This document shows, piece by piece, positions 8,300 through 16,756 of a stretch of DNA of 29,821 nucleotides. The notes below the pieces were generated by a model. It had not been told where the DNA came from. It did no database searches and was given only the letters and a program-made list of their open reading frames with translations. The DNA comes from Candidatus Omnitrophota bacterium (GTDB lineage Bacteria; Omnitrophota; Gorgyraeia; B26-G9). The stretch is taken from positions 1 through 29,821 of the forward strand of contig JAGLQQ010000059.1 in assembly GCA_023136735.1 (NCBI GenBank). Direction: 5' to 3'. Each line of letters starts with the position of its first letter. Position 1 is the stretch's first letter. The position numbers were made by a program, and so were the translations under genes.

Positions 8300-9060
8300 T
8301 TTTCGTTCTGCTTCCTGCTTATAATGAGGAGAAAAATTTAAAAGCGGTCTTAGAAGAGATAAAGCTTGTGCTTGAAGGCCGCAGAACAGCTTACCGAGTC
8401 TTAGTTGTAAACGATGGCAGTAAAGATGACACAGTAAAGGTGCTTAAATCTGTTCCATCGGAGTTTCCGCTTGAGGTGATAACATTTGCGCAAAACAGGG
8501 GAGTTGACGCGGTTTTCCGCGAAGGGATAGATTGGATATGCCGCAATTCAAAAGATGCGGATATTATGATATCTATGGACTGCGATCAAACACATAGACC
8601 GCAAACATTTAATTCACTTATTGACTCTCTTCTTGCGGGAAATGATGTCGCGATAGCTTCTCGCTATCATAAAAATAGTAAGTGCGTAAATCTGCCTTTT
8701 TTGCGTGCTTTTTTAAGTAATGGGGTGAATGGTATGCTAAGGATTATGTTTCCTGTTAAGGGAGCTAAGGATTATACTACTTTTTTTCGTGCGTACAGAA
8801 TCTCTATTTTGAAAAAAGCGCTTGAACTATATAATGAGAAATTTATAACCCAGAAGGGTTTTTCCTGTATGGCGGAAATACTCATAAAGCTTAGAGTTTT
8901 TAAAATAAAATTAGGAGAAGTGCCTATTGATTTGCGCTTTGATCTGCGCACAGGAAAGAGTAAAATGAATTTCTTGCGGACAATCTCCGGTTATTTGCAG
9001 CTGATTTGCAAAGAAGTGCAAGCCAGGATCAGCGGCGTTTTTCGAAAATCAGATATTTGA
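8296..9060 (+). CDS. Family 2 glycosyltransferase, dolichyl-phosphate mannosyltransferase-like
   Basis: A 254-residue GT-A fold enzyme. It has the N-terminal VLLPAYNEE, the nucleotide-binding VVNDGS, a DxD-type metal motif in MDCDQTH and the late RTGKSKM phrase typical of DPM1-like enzymes. These transfer a sugar from NDP- or GDP-sugar to a polyprenyl phosphate, making donors for membrane glycosyltransferases. No C-terminal membrane helices are present. I prefer the ATG at 8296, which makes an ATGA overlap and has AAAGG at 8286-8290, over an in-frame GTG at 8290. It could supply lipid-linked sugar to the PMT-like protein at 16728, which is inference. Its end overlaps the leftward radical SAM gene by 32 bp. 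Confidence 0.85.
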   Translation: MIFVLLPAYNEEKNLKAVLEEIKLVLEGRRTAYRVLVVNDGSKDDTVKVLKSVPSEFPLEVITFAQNRGVDAVFREGIDWICRNSKDADIMISMDCDQTHRPQTFNSLIDSLLAGNDVAIASRYHKNSKCVNLPFLRAFLSNGVNGMLRIMFPVKGAKDYTTFFRAYRISILKKALELYNEKFITQKGFSCMAEILIKLRVFKIKLGEVPIDLRFDLRTGKSKMNFLRTISGYLQLICKEVQARISGVFRKSDI

Positions 9061-10447
9061 GCATATAGAAACCAAGCTGAATAATTTTAATCGCCTGATG
9101 AGGATTAAGCATTTTTAGTAAAAGTGAGCCCAGAAATACCGGACTTAAAAGATACCGCATATAAATTTGTTTTTGAAATTTTATCAGGTCTTTTGCGCTT
9201 AAATGCCTGGTTCCCCAGGGCTGATTCGCGTGCATGAAGTTGAAATTTCTCCAGTCGATAGCGGTTATTAAACCTTCTTCTTTCATTATCCGAAAAATTT
9301 CTGTTCCTGGATATGGACAAATAATCCCGAGTTGGAAAACATCAGGTTTAATAACATGTATTAGTTTTTCTGTAAGTATTATGTCCTCGGTATTTTCCTG
9401 GGGATGAGCGCCTAATATGAAAAAAGCGCAGGCAACGATTTTCACTTGGTGTGTAAGCTCAAATGCTTTTTTGATTTGAGAAATGGTTATATTCTTTTTT
9501 ATAAGTGAGAGAATTTTTGGGCTGCCTGATTCCACGCCGTAAGCAATTTTCAAACAACCGCATTCTTTCATTATGTTGATCAATTTTTCATTTACTAAAC
9601 TGACTTTAGTTTGGCAATCCCAAGTTAAGCCTAATCTTTTCAGGCCGTAGCATATTTCAATGAAACGATCTTGCTTTAATGTAAAGTTGGTGTCTTCAAA
9701 GGTAATGTGATTGTATCCAAGTTCTTCTTTGCAAATGGTTAATTCCTCAATAACATTTTTTGCGTTTCTCAAACGTACCTTTGGCCCGCTGGTTTTTTTG
9801 ACAGCACAAAATGTGCAATCCTGGCTGCAGCCGCGTGAAGTAAAGACCACAGTGGGTTTTTTTCCGGGAGTGTTAATTCCTGCCGCATACATATTTTTAT
9901 ATAAATCGCGGTTTAAGAGTTTGCGATCAGGAAAAGGAAGGGTATCCAGGTTTTCTATATATCCATCTGGCATAGTAATGTTGATATCGCCATTTTTAGC
10001 AAAAGCAATGCCGGGAATACCAACAGGTGTTTTATTTTCGGCGATGTGCTGACATAACTTAAGCATTGGCAGCTCACCTTCACGCAGTACAAGATAATCA
10101 AACTCCGGGAATTCCTCTAGGCTTTGTCTTGGTATAGCCGAAACGTGGGCGCCGCCGGCTATTGTGATGACTAAAGGTGAGTTCTTTTTTATTAATGCTG
10201 CAATATTATGAGCATTATTGACAGTGGGAGTCATAGAGGTTATGCCGGCAATTGAGATATTAGCCGCGGTAATCTTTTGTTGTAGAATAATCTCAGAAAA
10301 TGGTTCCACTTCAAAATCCCAAATTACAACCTTAAATCCATTTAAATTTAAAAAAGCTCCCAAACAAGCAAGATTTATAGGCTCTTGTATAAGGATCTTT
10401 TCAAAGGCGCCGTTTATTTTCGGAGGACGAATGAGTGCAATATTCAT
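9029..10447 (-). CDS. B12-binding-domain radical SAM protein
   Basis: 472 residues. The N-terminal cobalamin-binding domain starts with IALIRPPK and contains the AGGAHVSAIP (97-106) and REGELP (122-127) phrases typical of the BchE/HpnP-like group. The radical SAM cluster motif is C207-C211-C214 (SRGCSQDCTFC), followed by a barrel with GVESGSPKIL and a FILGAHPQE phrase. The C-terminus is a short helical tail. Class members methylate or rearrange carbon skeletons of lipids, tetrapyrroles or natural products; the substrate here is unknown. It is the only leftward member of the group, converging on the GT2 gene with a 32-bp overlap. Confidence 0.88.
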   Translation of the reverse strand: MNIALIRPPKINGAFEKILIQEPINLACLGAFLNLNGFKVVIWDFEVEPFSEIILQQKITAANISIAGITSMTPTVNNAHNIAALIKKNSPLVITIAGGAHVSAIPRQSLEEFPEFDYLVLREGELPMLKLCQHIAENKTPVGIPGIAFAKNGDINITMPDGYIENLDTLPFPDRKLLNRDLYKNMYAAGINTPGKKPTVVFTSRGCSQDCTFCAVKKTSGPKVRLRNAKNVIEELTICKEELGYNHITFEDTNFTLKQDRFIEICYGLKRLGLTWDCQTKVSLVNEKLINIMKECGCLKIAYGVESGSPKILSLIKKNITISQIKKAFELTHQVKIVACAFFILGAHPQENTEDIILTEKLIHVIKPDVFQLGIICPYPGTEIFRIMKEEGLITAIDWRNFNFMHANQPWGTRHLSAKDLIKFQKQIYMRYLLSPVFLGSLLLKMLNPHQAIKIIQLGFYMLKYLIFEKRR

Positions 10448-10468
10448 ATCTTACATACCGATAATTAG

Positions 10469-10497
10469 TTGAGTTGTTGTAATCAATTGGATACTAT
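10469..10497 (+). promoter_or_regulatory. Weak candidate promoter in divergent intergenic region
   Basis: The 204-bp gap between two divergent radical SAM genes holds TTGAGT, a 17-bp spacer and TACTAT. The match is only partial and the leader to the next start would be about 150 nt, so it is tentative. I saw no convincing hairpin, riboswitch or extra gene in this gap. Confidence 0.25.
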
Positions 10498-10651
10498 GAT
10501 AAAATTTATATGATTTTGTATTTATGTTACGCTTAATCCATTCATAAGTCAACAATGCGATTAGTAATAGGTGAGTAAAACCTTGATATTATGCAGGATA
10601 ATTGATGAAATGCTCTAACTTTAGATAACGAATCAGATTAGGACAAATCTT

Positions 10652-12151
10652 TTGAAAATACTACTGTTAAATCCCATTGATATCCATATCGCTTGGCCGG
10701 TTAAAAATGACTTTGCAAAATATCTTTTCTGCAATCCAGGAGTTACTTTTCCGCTCTTGGCATCAATAATTGGCAAAAAACATACTGTTTTCTATTTTGA
10801 TGGATTTTATTATCAAATCAGCATCAAAGAATACAAAGCCTTGATTAAACAATATGATATTATACTCCTGACAATTGTAGATTCTCTTGTGTCATTGAAT
10901 TATGAAATAACTATAAAATTAATAAAGAAACTATATCCGGAAAAAACAATTATTGCAGGGGGAATACATGCTAACATTTATGCAAAGGAATGGCTGCAAA
11001 AAGGGGTAGATATTATTGTAAAAGGTGAGGCAGAAAAGAGTTTATCACCGCTAATAGAAGCTCTTGAGCAAAAAAGTTCTTGGCAGGGAATTAATGGGTT
11101 GATGTATTTAGAGAATAACGTGCTTAAAGAAACAGCTTCTATGAGTTTATTAGATAATCTTGATGATTCTCCAATGCCCGACTGGAGTATTGTTGATTTT
11201 AAATTATATAATTTGTTGTTAAGAAAAAAGGGGTATTCCGCAGCCATAGAAACTTCGCGTGGATGTATTAATGGCTGCAATTTTTGTTTAGTGAATTCAT
11301 TTTGGAAAAAAAGTCAAAGGTATAAATCAATAGCACGTGTAATGGATGAACTAAAGATTTTTAAAAGCTATGGTGTGTCGCAATTTGCCATGCTTGATGA
11401 TGGATTTGCTAATGACATAGATCGCGACACAAAGCTTTTAGAGGAAATATTAATTGCGGGGCTGGATTTATTTTGGGGTTGCTTTTTAAGGATTGATACA
11501 ATAATTGACCATCCAAAATTTGTTGATCTAGCGGCAAAAAGTGGTTTAAAGCGGGTAGTTATAGGATTTGAACATACTAATGCCGAGATTTTGAATCGAA
11601 TTAATAAAGGATTGAATAAAGATATTGGCGATGTTCGATATGCTGAAGCTATAGATGTATTAAAAAGAAAAAATATATTCACAACAGGCCTTTTTATCGC
11701 GGGGTATCCTGGCCTTAAAAAACATGAAAAACTTGAATACAATAAGGCTAGGAAGTATTGCACCGATGCTAGAGCGGGCAATTATAAAGCCCTGCCCAGC
11801 ACTTTTGGTTATAATGATATTTCTAAAAAATTTGACATCGAAGATATGTTTTATCATGATGCTCGATTGACCTCTGCAAAGCAAGCTTCCAAGGAACATT
11901 TTATCTTCAATCTCTTGGCTACATTAGATCCTGTTAAATACTTGCTTTTATTCGATTTTCGCTATCACTTCAGGCAGTATTTTCATACAAGCCTTTTACT
12001 CCTTTTTAGACAAATGCTTAATTTTAATTTTTCTAAAATTAAAGAATTTATAGTTATGAAAATCCTGAAAATGCCGATTAAAGATAAAAAACAGTATTTA
12101 ATAAATAATTATTTGTCTGAGGAGTTTATTGATCTATTAATTTCAAAATAA
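10652..12151 (+). CDS. B12-binding-domain radical SAM protein
   Basis: 499 residues, read from a TTG start with AGGA at 10640-10643. The N-terminal domain begins ILLLNPID and carries AGGIHANIY (102-110) and KGEAE (124-128), a somewhat relaxed version of the family's GGxHP and GEGE phrases. The cluster motif is C205-C209-C212 (SRGCINGCNFC). The barrel keeps GFEHTNAEIL and GLFIAGYPG. A long basic C-terminal extension of about 100 residues follows, with alternating hydrophobic runs that may form amphipathic helices. The substrate is unknown. The next radical SAM gene starts within 7-20 nt, so the two form an operon. Confidence 0.85.
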   Translation: MKILLLNPIDIHIAWPVKNDFAKYLFCNPGVTFPLLASIIGKKHTVFYFDGFYYQISIKEYKALIKQYDIILLTIVDSLVSLNYEITIKLIKKLYPEKTIIAGGIHANIYAKEWLQKGVDIIVKGEAEKSLSPLIEALEQKSSWQGINGLMYLENNVLKETASMSLLDNLDDSPMPDWSIVDFKLYNLLLRKKGYSAAIETSRGCINGCNFCLVNSFWKKSQRYKSIARVMDELKIFKSYGVSQFAMLDDGFANDIDRDTKLLEEILIAGLDLFWGCFLRIDTIIDHPKFVDLAAKSGLKRVVIGFEHTNAEILNRINKGLNKDIGDVRYAEAIDVLKRKNIFTTGLFIAGYPGLKKHEKLEYNKARKYCTDARAGNYKALPSTFGYNDISKKFDIEDMFYHDARLTSAKQASKEHFIFNLLATLDPVKYLLLFDFRYHFRQYFHTSLLLLFRQMLNFNFSKIKEFIVMKILKMPIKDKKQYLINNYLSEEFIDLLISK

Positions 12152-12170
12152 ACCTAAAGTGTTATCTATT

Positions 12171-13649
12171 ATGAGTAATAAAGCAAATGTAGTTTTAATT
12201 TATCCTAAAATTGGGGGGCCCTTTGTTAGCCTTCGGAAAAAAAGGCCCATGCCGCTAGGATTATTAAATGCATCGGTATATTTAGTTGATGATTATGAGG
12301 TTAAAATCTTTGATCAAGCTATGCATTCTAACTGGAAGGCAGCCCTTACGAATATAATCAATTCAAATACTTTGATTGTGGGCATTCATGCAATGGCTGG
12401 ATATCAGCTTCTGCATGCTCTAGAAGTATCTGAGTTTGTAAAATCTACATGTAATGTCCTGATAATTTGGGGAGGAGTACATCCATCATTAATCCCGGAA
12501 ACAGTTTTGAAAGAGCGTTTTGTAGATTATGTTTGTGTGGGAGAAGGGGAAAGAACATTCTCTGAATTGGTAAAAGCAATCCAAAGTAAAAAAGACATTA
12601 GTTCAGTCAAAGGAATTTATTATCGAGAGGATAATAAGAATATCTTTACCGGAGAACGAGCGGTCGTTGATTTGAATGACCTTCCTGAATTGCCATATCA
12701 TTTGCTTCATGTTTCAGCTTATAATGTTAGCGGTGGTACGAGATTCGATAAAAACGAAATGAAATTAGCAATAGAAACATCCCGCGGCTGCTGCAATGAT
12801 TGCATTTTTTGTTACAATCCCGTATTCCATAAGCGAAAATGGAGGGCCCAAGATGCGAAAAGAGTTATCGAACGCATCGAATACTTAGTAAAAAATTATC
12901 ACGTGACCTATTTAGATTTTATTGATGATGCTTTTTTTACAGATTTAGGGCGTGTGGAAAAAATCGCTAAATTGTTAATCGCTAGAAAAATTAATATCAA
13001 GTGGTTTTTACAGGGAGTAGATATTCATAAATTAATGCAGGCAGATGATGCATATTTAAATCTTTTAGATAAAGCCGGCTGCCGCGTAATGCGCATGGGA
13101 GCAGAATCAGGCTCTGCCAGAATTCTTAAGGAAATGCGGAAAAAAAGTTCAATTGATGAGGTCCTCAAGATCAATAAGCGATTGCGTACTACAAACATTG
13201 TTTGTTATTACTATTTCACAATTGGCATGCCTGGTGAAACTGAAGAGGATCTAAAGGAGACTGTTGATTTAATGCTAACACTGCTTGCGGATAATCCTCA
13301 GGCCAGAATCATGTCTGCTTTCTGTCTGACTCCTCAGCCAGGTACTCGTTTGCTTGAACTTGCTCAAAAAGACGGTTTTTCCCTGCCTAAATCAGTAAAA
13401 GAATGGACAAAAATTGATGGTACGACTATTATTACTCCCTGGTTTGATGAAAGAATGAAAAAAAAGCTGAATTTTCTTTTTTTTACATCTCTTTTTATAG
13501 ATAAGAAAAACCAAGATATTATTGATTCAGCCTTTATTCGATTTCTGTGCGTGCTTTATCGTCCGATTGCCTTGTATCGAACTCGGCATCTTAATTTTAA
13601 ATTCCCTCTGGAATATGCTATGTTTAACTCACTTAAAAAGAAGTTTTGA
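12171..13649 (+). CDS. B12-binding-domain radical SAM protein
   Basis: About 492 residues from the ATG at 12171; an in-frame GTG at 12159 would add four residues, and neither has a good ribosome-binding sequence. The N-terminal domain has VVLIYPKIGG, WGGVHPSLIPE and VGEGER, the usual cobalamin-domain phrases of BchE/HpnJ-like enzymes. The cluster motif lies in SRGCCNDCIFC (cysteines at about 207, 211 and 214), with an additional adjacent cysteine. The barrel includes GAESGSARIL and FTIGMPGETEEDL. It follows the previous radical SAM gene almost directly and precedes a 99-nt gap with a separate promoter. The substrate is unknown. Confidence 0.85.
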   Translation: MSNKANVVLIYPKIGGPFVSLRKKRPMPLGLLNASVYLVDDYEVKIFDQAMHSNWKAALTNIINSNTLIVGIHAMAGYQLLHALEVSEFVKSTCNVLIIWGGVHPSLIPETVLKERFVDYVCVGEGERTFSELVKAIQSKKDISSVKGIYYREDNKNIFTGERAVVDLNDLPELPYHLLHVSAYNVSGGTRFDKNEMKLAIETSRGCCNDCIFCYNPVFHKRKWRAQDAKRVIERIEYLVKNYHVTYLDFIDDAFFTDLGRVEKIAKLLIARKINIKWFLQGVDIHKLMQADDAYLNLLDKAGCRVMRMGAESGSARILKEMRKKSSIDEVLKINKRLRTTNIVCYYYFTIGMPGETEEDLKETVDLMLTLLADNPQARIMSAFCLTPQPGTRLLELAQKDGFSLPKSVKEWTKIDGTTIITPWFDERMKKKLNFLFFTSLFIDKKNQDIIDSAFIRFLCVLYRPIALYRTRHLNFKFPLEYAMFNSLKKKF

Positions 13650-13660
13650 AGGGGTAAGCC

Positions 13661-13688
13661 TTGATATGAAATATAACAATGTTATAAT
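13661..13688 (+). promoter_or_regulatory. Putative sigma70 promoter for radical SAM pair and GT-TPR gene
   Basis: TTGATA (13661-13666), a 16-bp spacer and a perfect TATAAT (13683-13688). Transcription would begin near 13695, giving about a 55-nt leader to the ATG at 13749, which has GGAG at 13737-13740. Confidence 0.55.
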
Positions 13689-13748
13689 GACTCCAATGTA
13701 AGAGAATAAATCAAATAATTAAGAAATAGGCGTAGTGGAGAAAAATAT

Positions 13749-15245
13749 ATGCAGTTTAGAAAAAAAATAAACAAGGTGATGCTGCTTTTTCCTACTGGGA
13801 AAGTATTGAAATGGCGTTTTCACCATTGTGAAATTCCTATGGGACTAGCGTATTTAGCTGCGGTTTTACGCAATGATTTTGATGTTAAAGTTCTTGACGG
13901 CCGAGCTAAATTCCAAAGGATGGTTCCAAAAAACAGTAAGTGGGAATATTTTGGATTCACTCCAAAGGAGATTGTTGAGCAAGTTAAAACTTATTCGCCG
14001 GATGTGGTGGGGATTAGCTGCCTTTCTTCGTTTCACTTTCCCGATGTTGTTGATTTATTTGAGCGTGTTAAAAAAATAGATAATGATATTATTACCGTCA
14101 CTGGTGGAACTCATCCCACGTTTTTAGCTGATGAGGTTATGAAAAAACATTCCAGTATTGATTTTATTGTTATGGGGGAAGGCGAAGATACTTTTTATCA
14201 ACTTCTTATGAATATAAATTCTGAAAAAGAATATGATGCTCTTGATGGCCTGGCTTTTCGTAATAATGGTACTTATCAAATTAATCCTAAAACAAAGTAT
14301 ATTGAAGATCTGGATGCCTTGCCGTATCCGGCATTTGATCTGTTTCCTTTAGATTTTTATGAAAAGAAAAGCATTCCGTTTAGTGTGACTTTTCGCAGTA
14401 AAAAGACAATTCCGATTTTAACCAGCCGCGGTTGTTCTGCCCAGTGTATATTCTGTGCTTCAAAAAATTACTGGGGTAAGCGTTACCGCATGCGAACTGC
14501 GGAAAATGTATTAGATGAAATAGAATACATGGTTAAAAAATACGGTGTTGAGGAAATTCAGTTCATTGATGATAATCTTACCTTAGACAAAAACAGGGCG
14601 CGTAAAATTTTTCAAGGACTGATTGACAGAAATATTAATATTCACTGGAATACGCCTAATGGTATTGCGGTCTGGACTTTGGATGAGCAAATGCTTAAAT
14701 TGATGAAGGCCAGTGGTTGTTATGAATTAACTGTAGCTTTTGAAAGCGGGGATCAGGAAGTTCTAAACAATATAATTAAAAAGCCATTGGATTTAAAATA
14801 CGCAAAGAAAATGGTCAACAAGATGAAAGATTTGGATATCCAAGTGCATTCGTTTTTTATCTCCGGATTTCCCGGAGAAACTAAAGAACAAATAAAAAGA
14901 AGTTTTGCTTTTGCCAAAACTATGGATTTAGACAGCGCCTGGTTTTTTGTTGCCAATCCGACTCCGGGATCAGAATTATATGAGATCTGCAAGAATGAGG
15001 GCTATATCAATGATGATTTTTCATTTGAAAATATTGAGTATAGTCTTTCGCATATAAAAAACAAGGAGTTTACTCCTCGGGAAATGGAAAAACTCATAAT
15101 AACACAGTTTAATAATTATAATTTAGGCCAGATGGTAAAACACCCTATTCGTTTTTTAAAAAAATATCTTGGAGTAATTATTTCACATCCTATTATGTCT
15201 TTGCGTACTATTTTGGCTGACATGCTATGTTTTATAGGTAAATGA
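13749..15245 (+). CDS. B12-binding-domain radical SAM protein, tandem paralogue 1
   Basis: 498 residues. The cobalamin-type N-terminal domain shows MLLFPTGK, PMGLAYLAAVL, VTGGTHPTFL (117-126) and MGEGED (142-147). The cluster motif is C229-C233-C236 (SRGCSAQCIFC). The following barrel has FIDDNLTLDKNRA, NTPNGIAVWTLD, SGCYELTVAFESGD and FFISGFPGETKEQI. These phrases recur almost unchanged in the next gene, showing a tandem duplication. It overlaps that gene's ATG by four bases (ATGA) and is led by its own promoter at 13661. A radical-based carbon methylation or rearrangement is expected from the family; the substrate is unknown. Confidence 0.88.
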   Translation: MQFRKKINKVMLLFPTGKVLKWRFHHCEIPMGLAYLAAVLRNDFDVKVLDGRAKFQRMVPKNSKWEYFGFTPKEIVEQVKTYSPDVVGISCLSSFHFPDVVDLFERVKKIDNDIITVTGGTHPTFLADEVMKKHSSIDFIVMGEGEDTFYQLLMNINSEKEYDALDGLAFRNNGTYQINPKTKYIEDLDALPYPAFDLFPLDFYEKKSIPFSVTFRSKKTIPILTSRGCSAQCIFCASKNYWGKRYRMRTAENVLDEIEYMVKKYGVEEIQFIDDNLTLDKNRARKIFQGLIDRNINIHWNTPNGIAVWTLDEQMLKLMKASGCYELTVAFESGDQEVLNNIIKKPLDLKYAKKMVNKMKDLDIQVHSFFISGFPGETKEQIKRSFAFAKTMDLDSAWFFVANPTPGSELYEICKNEGYINDDFSFENIEYSLSHIKNKEFTPREMEKLIITQFNNYNLGQMVKHPIRFLKKYLGVIISHPIMSLRTILADMLCFIGK

Positions 15246-16756
15246 AAAAAAATATTAAAAAAGTTTTACTTATTTTTCCGCCGGTCGTCTGCTCTCAGGA
15301 AAGTCCTAAGCAGATCATGCCGCCGCTTGGGATTAGTTATCTTGGGGCGTATTTAGAGCCTGATTATGATGTTCGGCTGCTTGATGCGGCAATAGAAGGA
15401 TATAATCATGAACAACGGGTAAGCCCGGGATTTTTTCAGTACGGACTTAAGAGCGAAGAAATAAAACAAAGAATTGCTGAGTTTTCACCAGATGTAGTCG
15501 GAGTGTCGTGTTTATATTCCAGCCAGTTTCCTGCGGTTGCCAATATCTGTAGATTAGCTAAGGAAGTATCTGCTGAAATAATTACTATAATCGGAGGAAC
15601 GCATCCGAGTTTTCTCCCCCAAGAGTGCCTAGAATATGAAGATATTGATTTCATCATTCTAGGCGAAGGGGAATTACCGACAAAAGGGCTGCTTAATAAT
15701 ATCAGTAACGGAACATCATATGAAAAATTAGATGGCATTGCTTTTCGCTCTTATTCAGGAGTAGTGATAAATCCGCAGAAAAAGATGATTGAGGATATTG
15801 ATACCTTGCCATATCCTGCCAGACATTTATTACCAATGGAAAAATACTTTCGTATTGGTTTGCCTATGGGGTTGATCAGCCGCAAGACTCCGGCGATCAA
15901 TATCATAACCTCACGAGGGTGTTCGTTTGAGTGCTCGTTTTGCTCATCAAGTCATTTTTGGGGGCGGCGCTATCGCAGCCGCTCGGTGGAAAATATTTTA
16001 GGGGAAATGCATGAACTCAAAAAAATGGGAATACGGGAATTAAAGTTCTTTGATGATAATCTAACCTTGGATAAACCGCGGGCTAAAGCTTTGTTTAAGG
16101 CAATGATCGAACATAAATTCAATTTTAGCTGGAATACCCCAAACGGGATTGCTGCTCAGACTCTAGATGTTGAATTGCTGTCTTTAATGAAAGATAGCGG
16201 CTGTTATGAGATAACTTTAGCCATAGAAAGCGGAGATGAACAGATATTAAGAGAAGTTCTTAAAAAGCCGATTGATTTGGCGCGTACTCAAGAGACAGCT
16301 AAGTTAATTAAAAAAATTGGCATGGATACCTACGGATTTTTTATTATTGGATTCCCTCAAGAGACAAAAAAGCAGATTTACAAAACTTTAAGATTTATGG
16401 ATCAAATTAAGCTGGATCGAATATCATTGTTTATTGCTAACCCTTTGCCGGGAACTGAGATATATGATATTTGTAAAAGTAAAAAATACTTAACCCAGCA
16501 GGTTACCGGACAAGCTCTAGATTATTTTAGTTCGAGTTTTGAAACTCCTGAGTTTAGTTCTGTGTTCCTTGAAAAAATCAGGCGACGCTGGTATTGGGGA
16601 TATAACCTAAAGCTTTTATTAAGAAACCCTTTTAAATTTTTCCGAAATTATAGTATATTTATATTCAAGCGACCGTTGTTTATTTTGCGAGTTTTAATAA
16701 AAAAACTAATCATGCCGAGTGTAACTTATGGAAGAAGTAAAGCAACAGATCAATAA
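15242..16756 (+). CDS. B12-binding-domain radical SAM protein, tandem paralogue 2
   Basis: 504 residues with the same layout as its upstream neighbour. The N-terminal domain has IFPPVVC, PPLGISYLGAYLEP, IIGGTHPSFLPQE and LGEGELP. The cluster motif is C227-C231-C234 (SRGCSFECSFC). The barrel has FFDDNLTLDKPRA, NTPNGIAAQTLD, SGCYEITLAIESGD and FFIIGFPQETKKQI, matching the paralogue. The C-terminal tail diverges more, which suggests different partners or substrates. The start overlaps the previous stop (ATGA), and the stop is 29 bp inside the membrane glycosyltransferase gene, so all three are probably translated together. Confidence 0.88.
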   Translation: MKKNIKKVLLIFPPVVCSQESPKQIMPPLGISYLGAYLEPDYDVRLLDAAIEGYNHEQRVSPGFFQYGLKSEEIKQRIAEFSPDVVGVSCLYSSQFPAVANICRLAKEVSAEIITIIGGTHPSFLPQECLEYEDIDFIILGEGELPTKGLLNNISNGTSYEKLDGIAFRSYSGVVINPQKKMIEDIDTLPYPARHLLPMEKYFRIGLPMGLISRKTPAINIITSRGCSFECSFCSSSHFWGRRYRSRSVENILGEMHELKKMGIRELKFFDDNLTLDKPRAKALFKAMIEHKFNFSWNTPNGIAAQTLDVELLSLMKDSGCYEITLAIESGDEQILREVLKKPIDLARTQETAKLIKKIGMDTYGFFIIGFPQETKKQIYKTLRFMDQIKLDRISLFIANPLPGTEIYDICKSKKYLTQQVTGQALDYFSSSFETPEFSSVFLEKIRRRWYWGYNLKLLLRNPFKFFRNYSIFIFKRPLFILRVLIKKLIMPSVTYGRSKATDQ

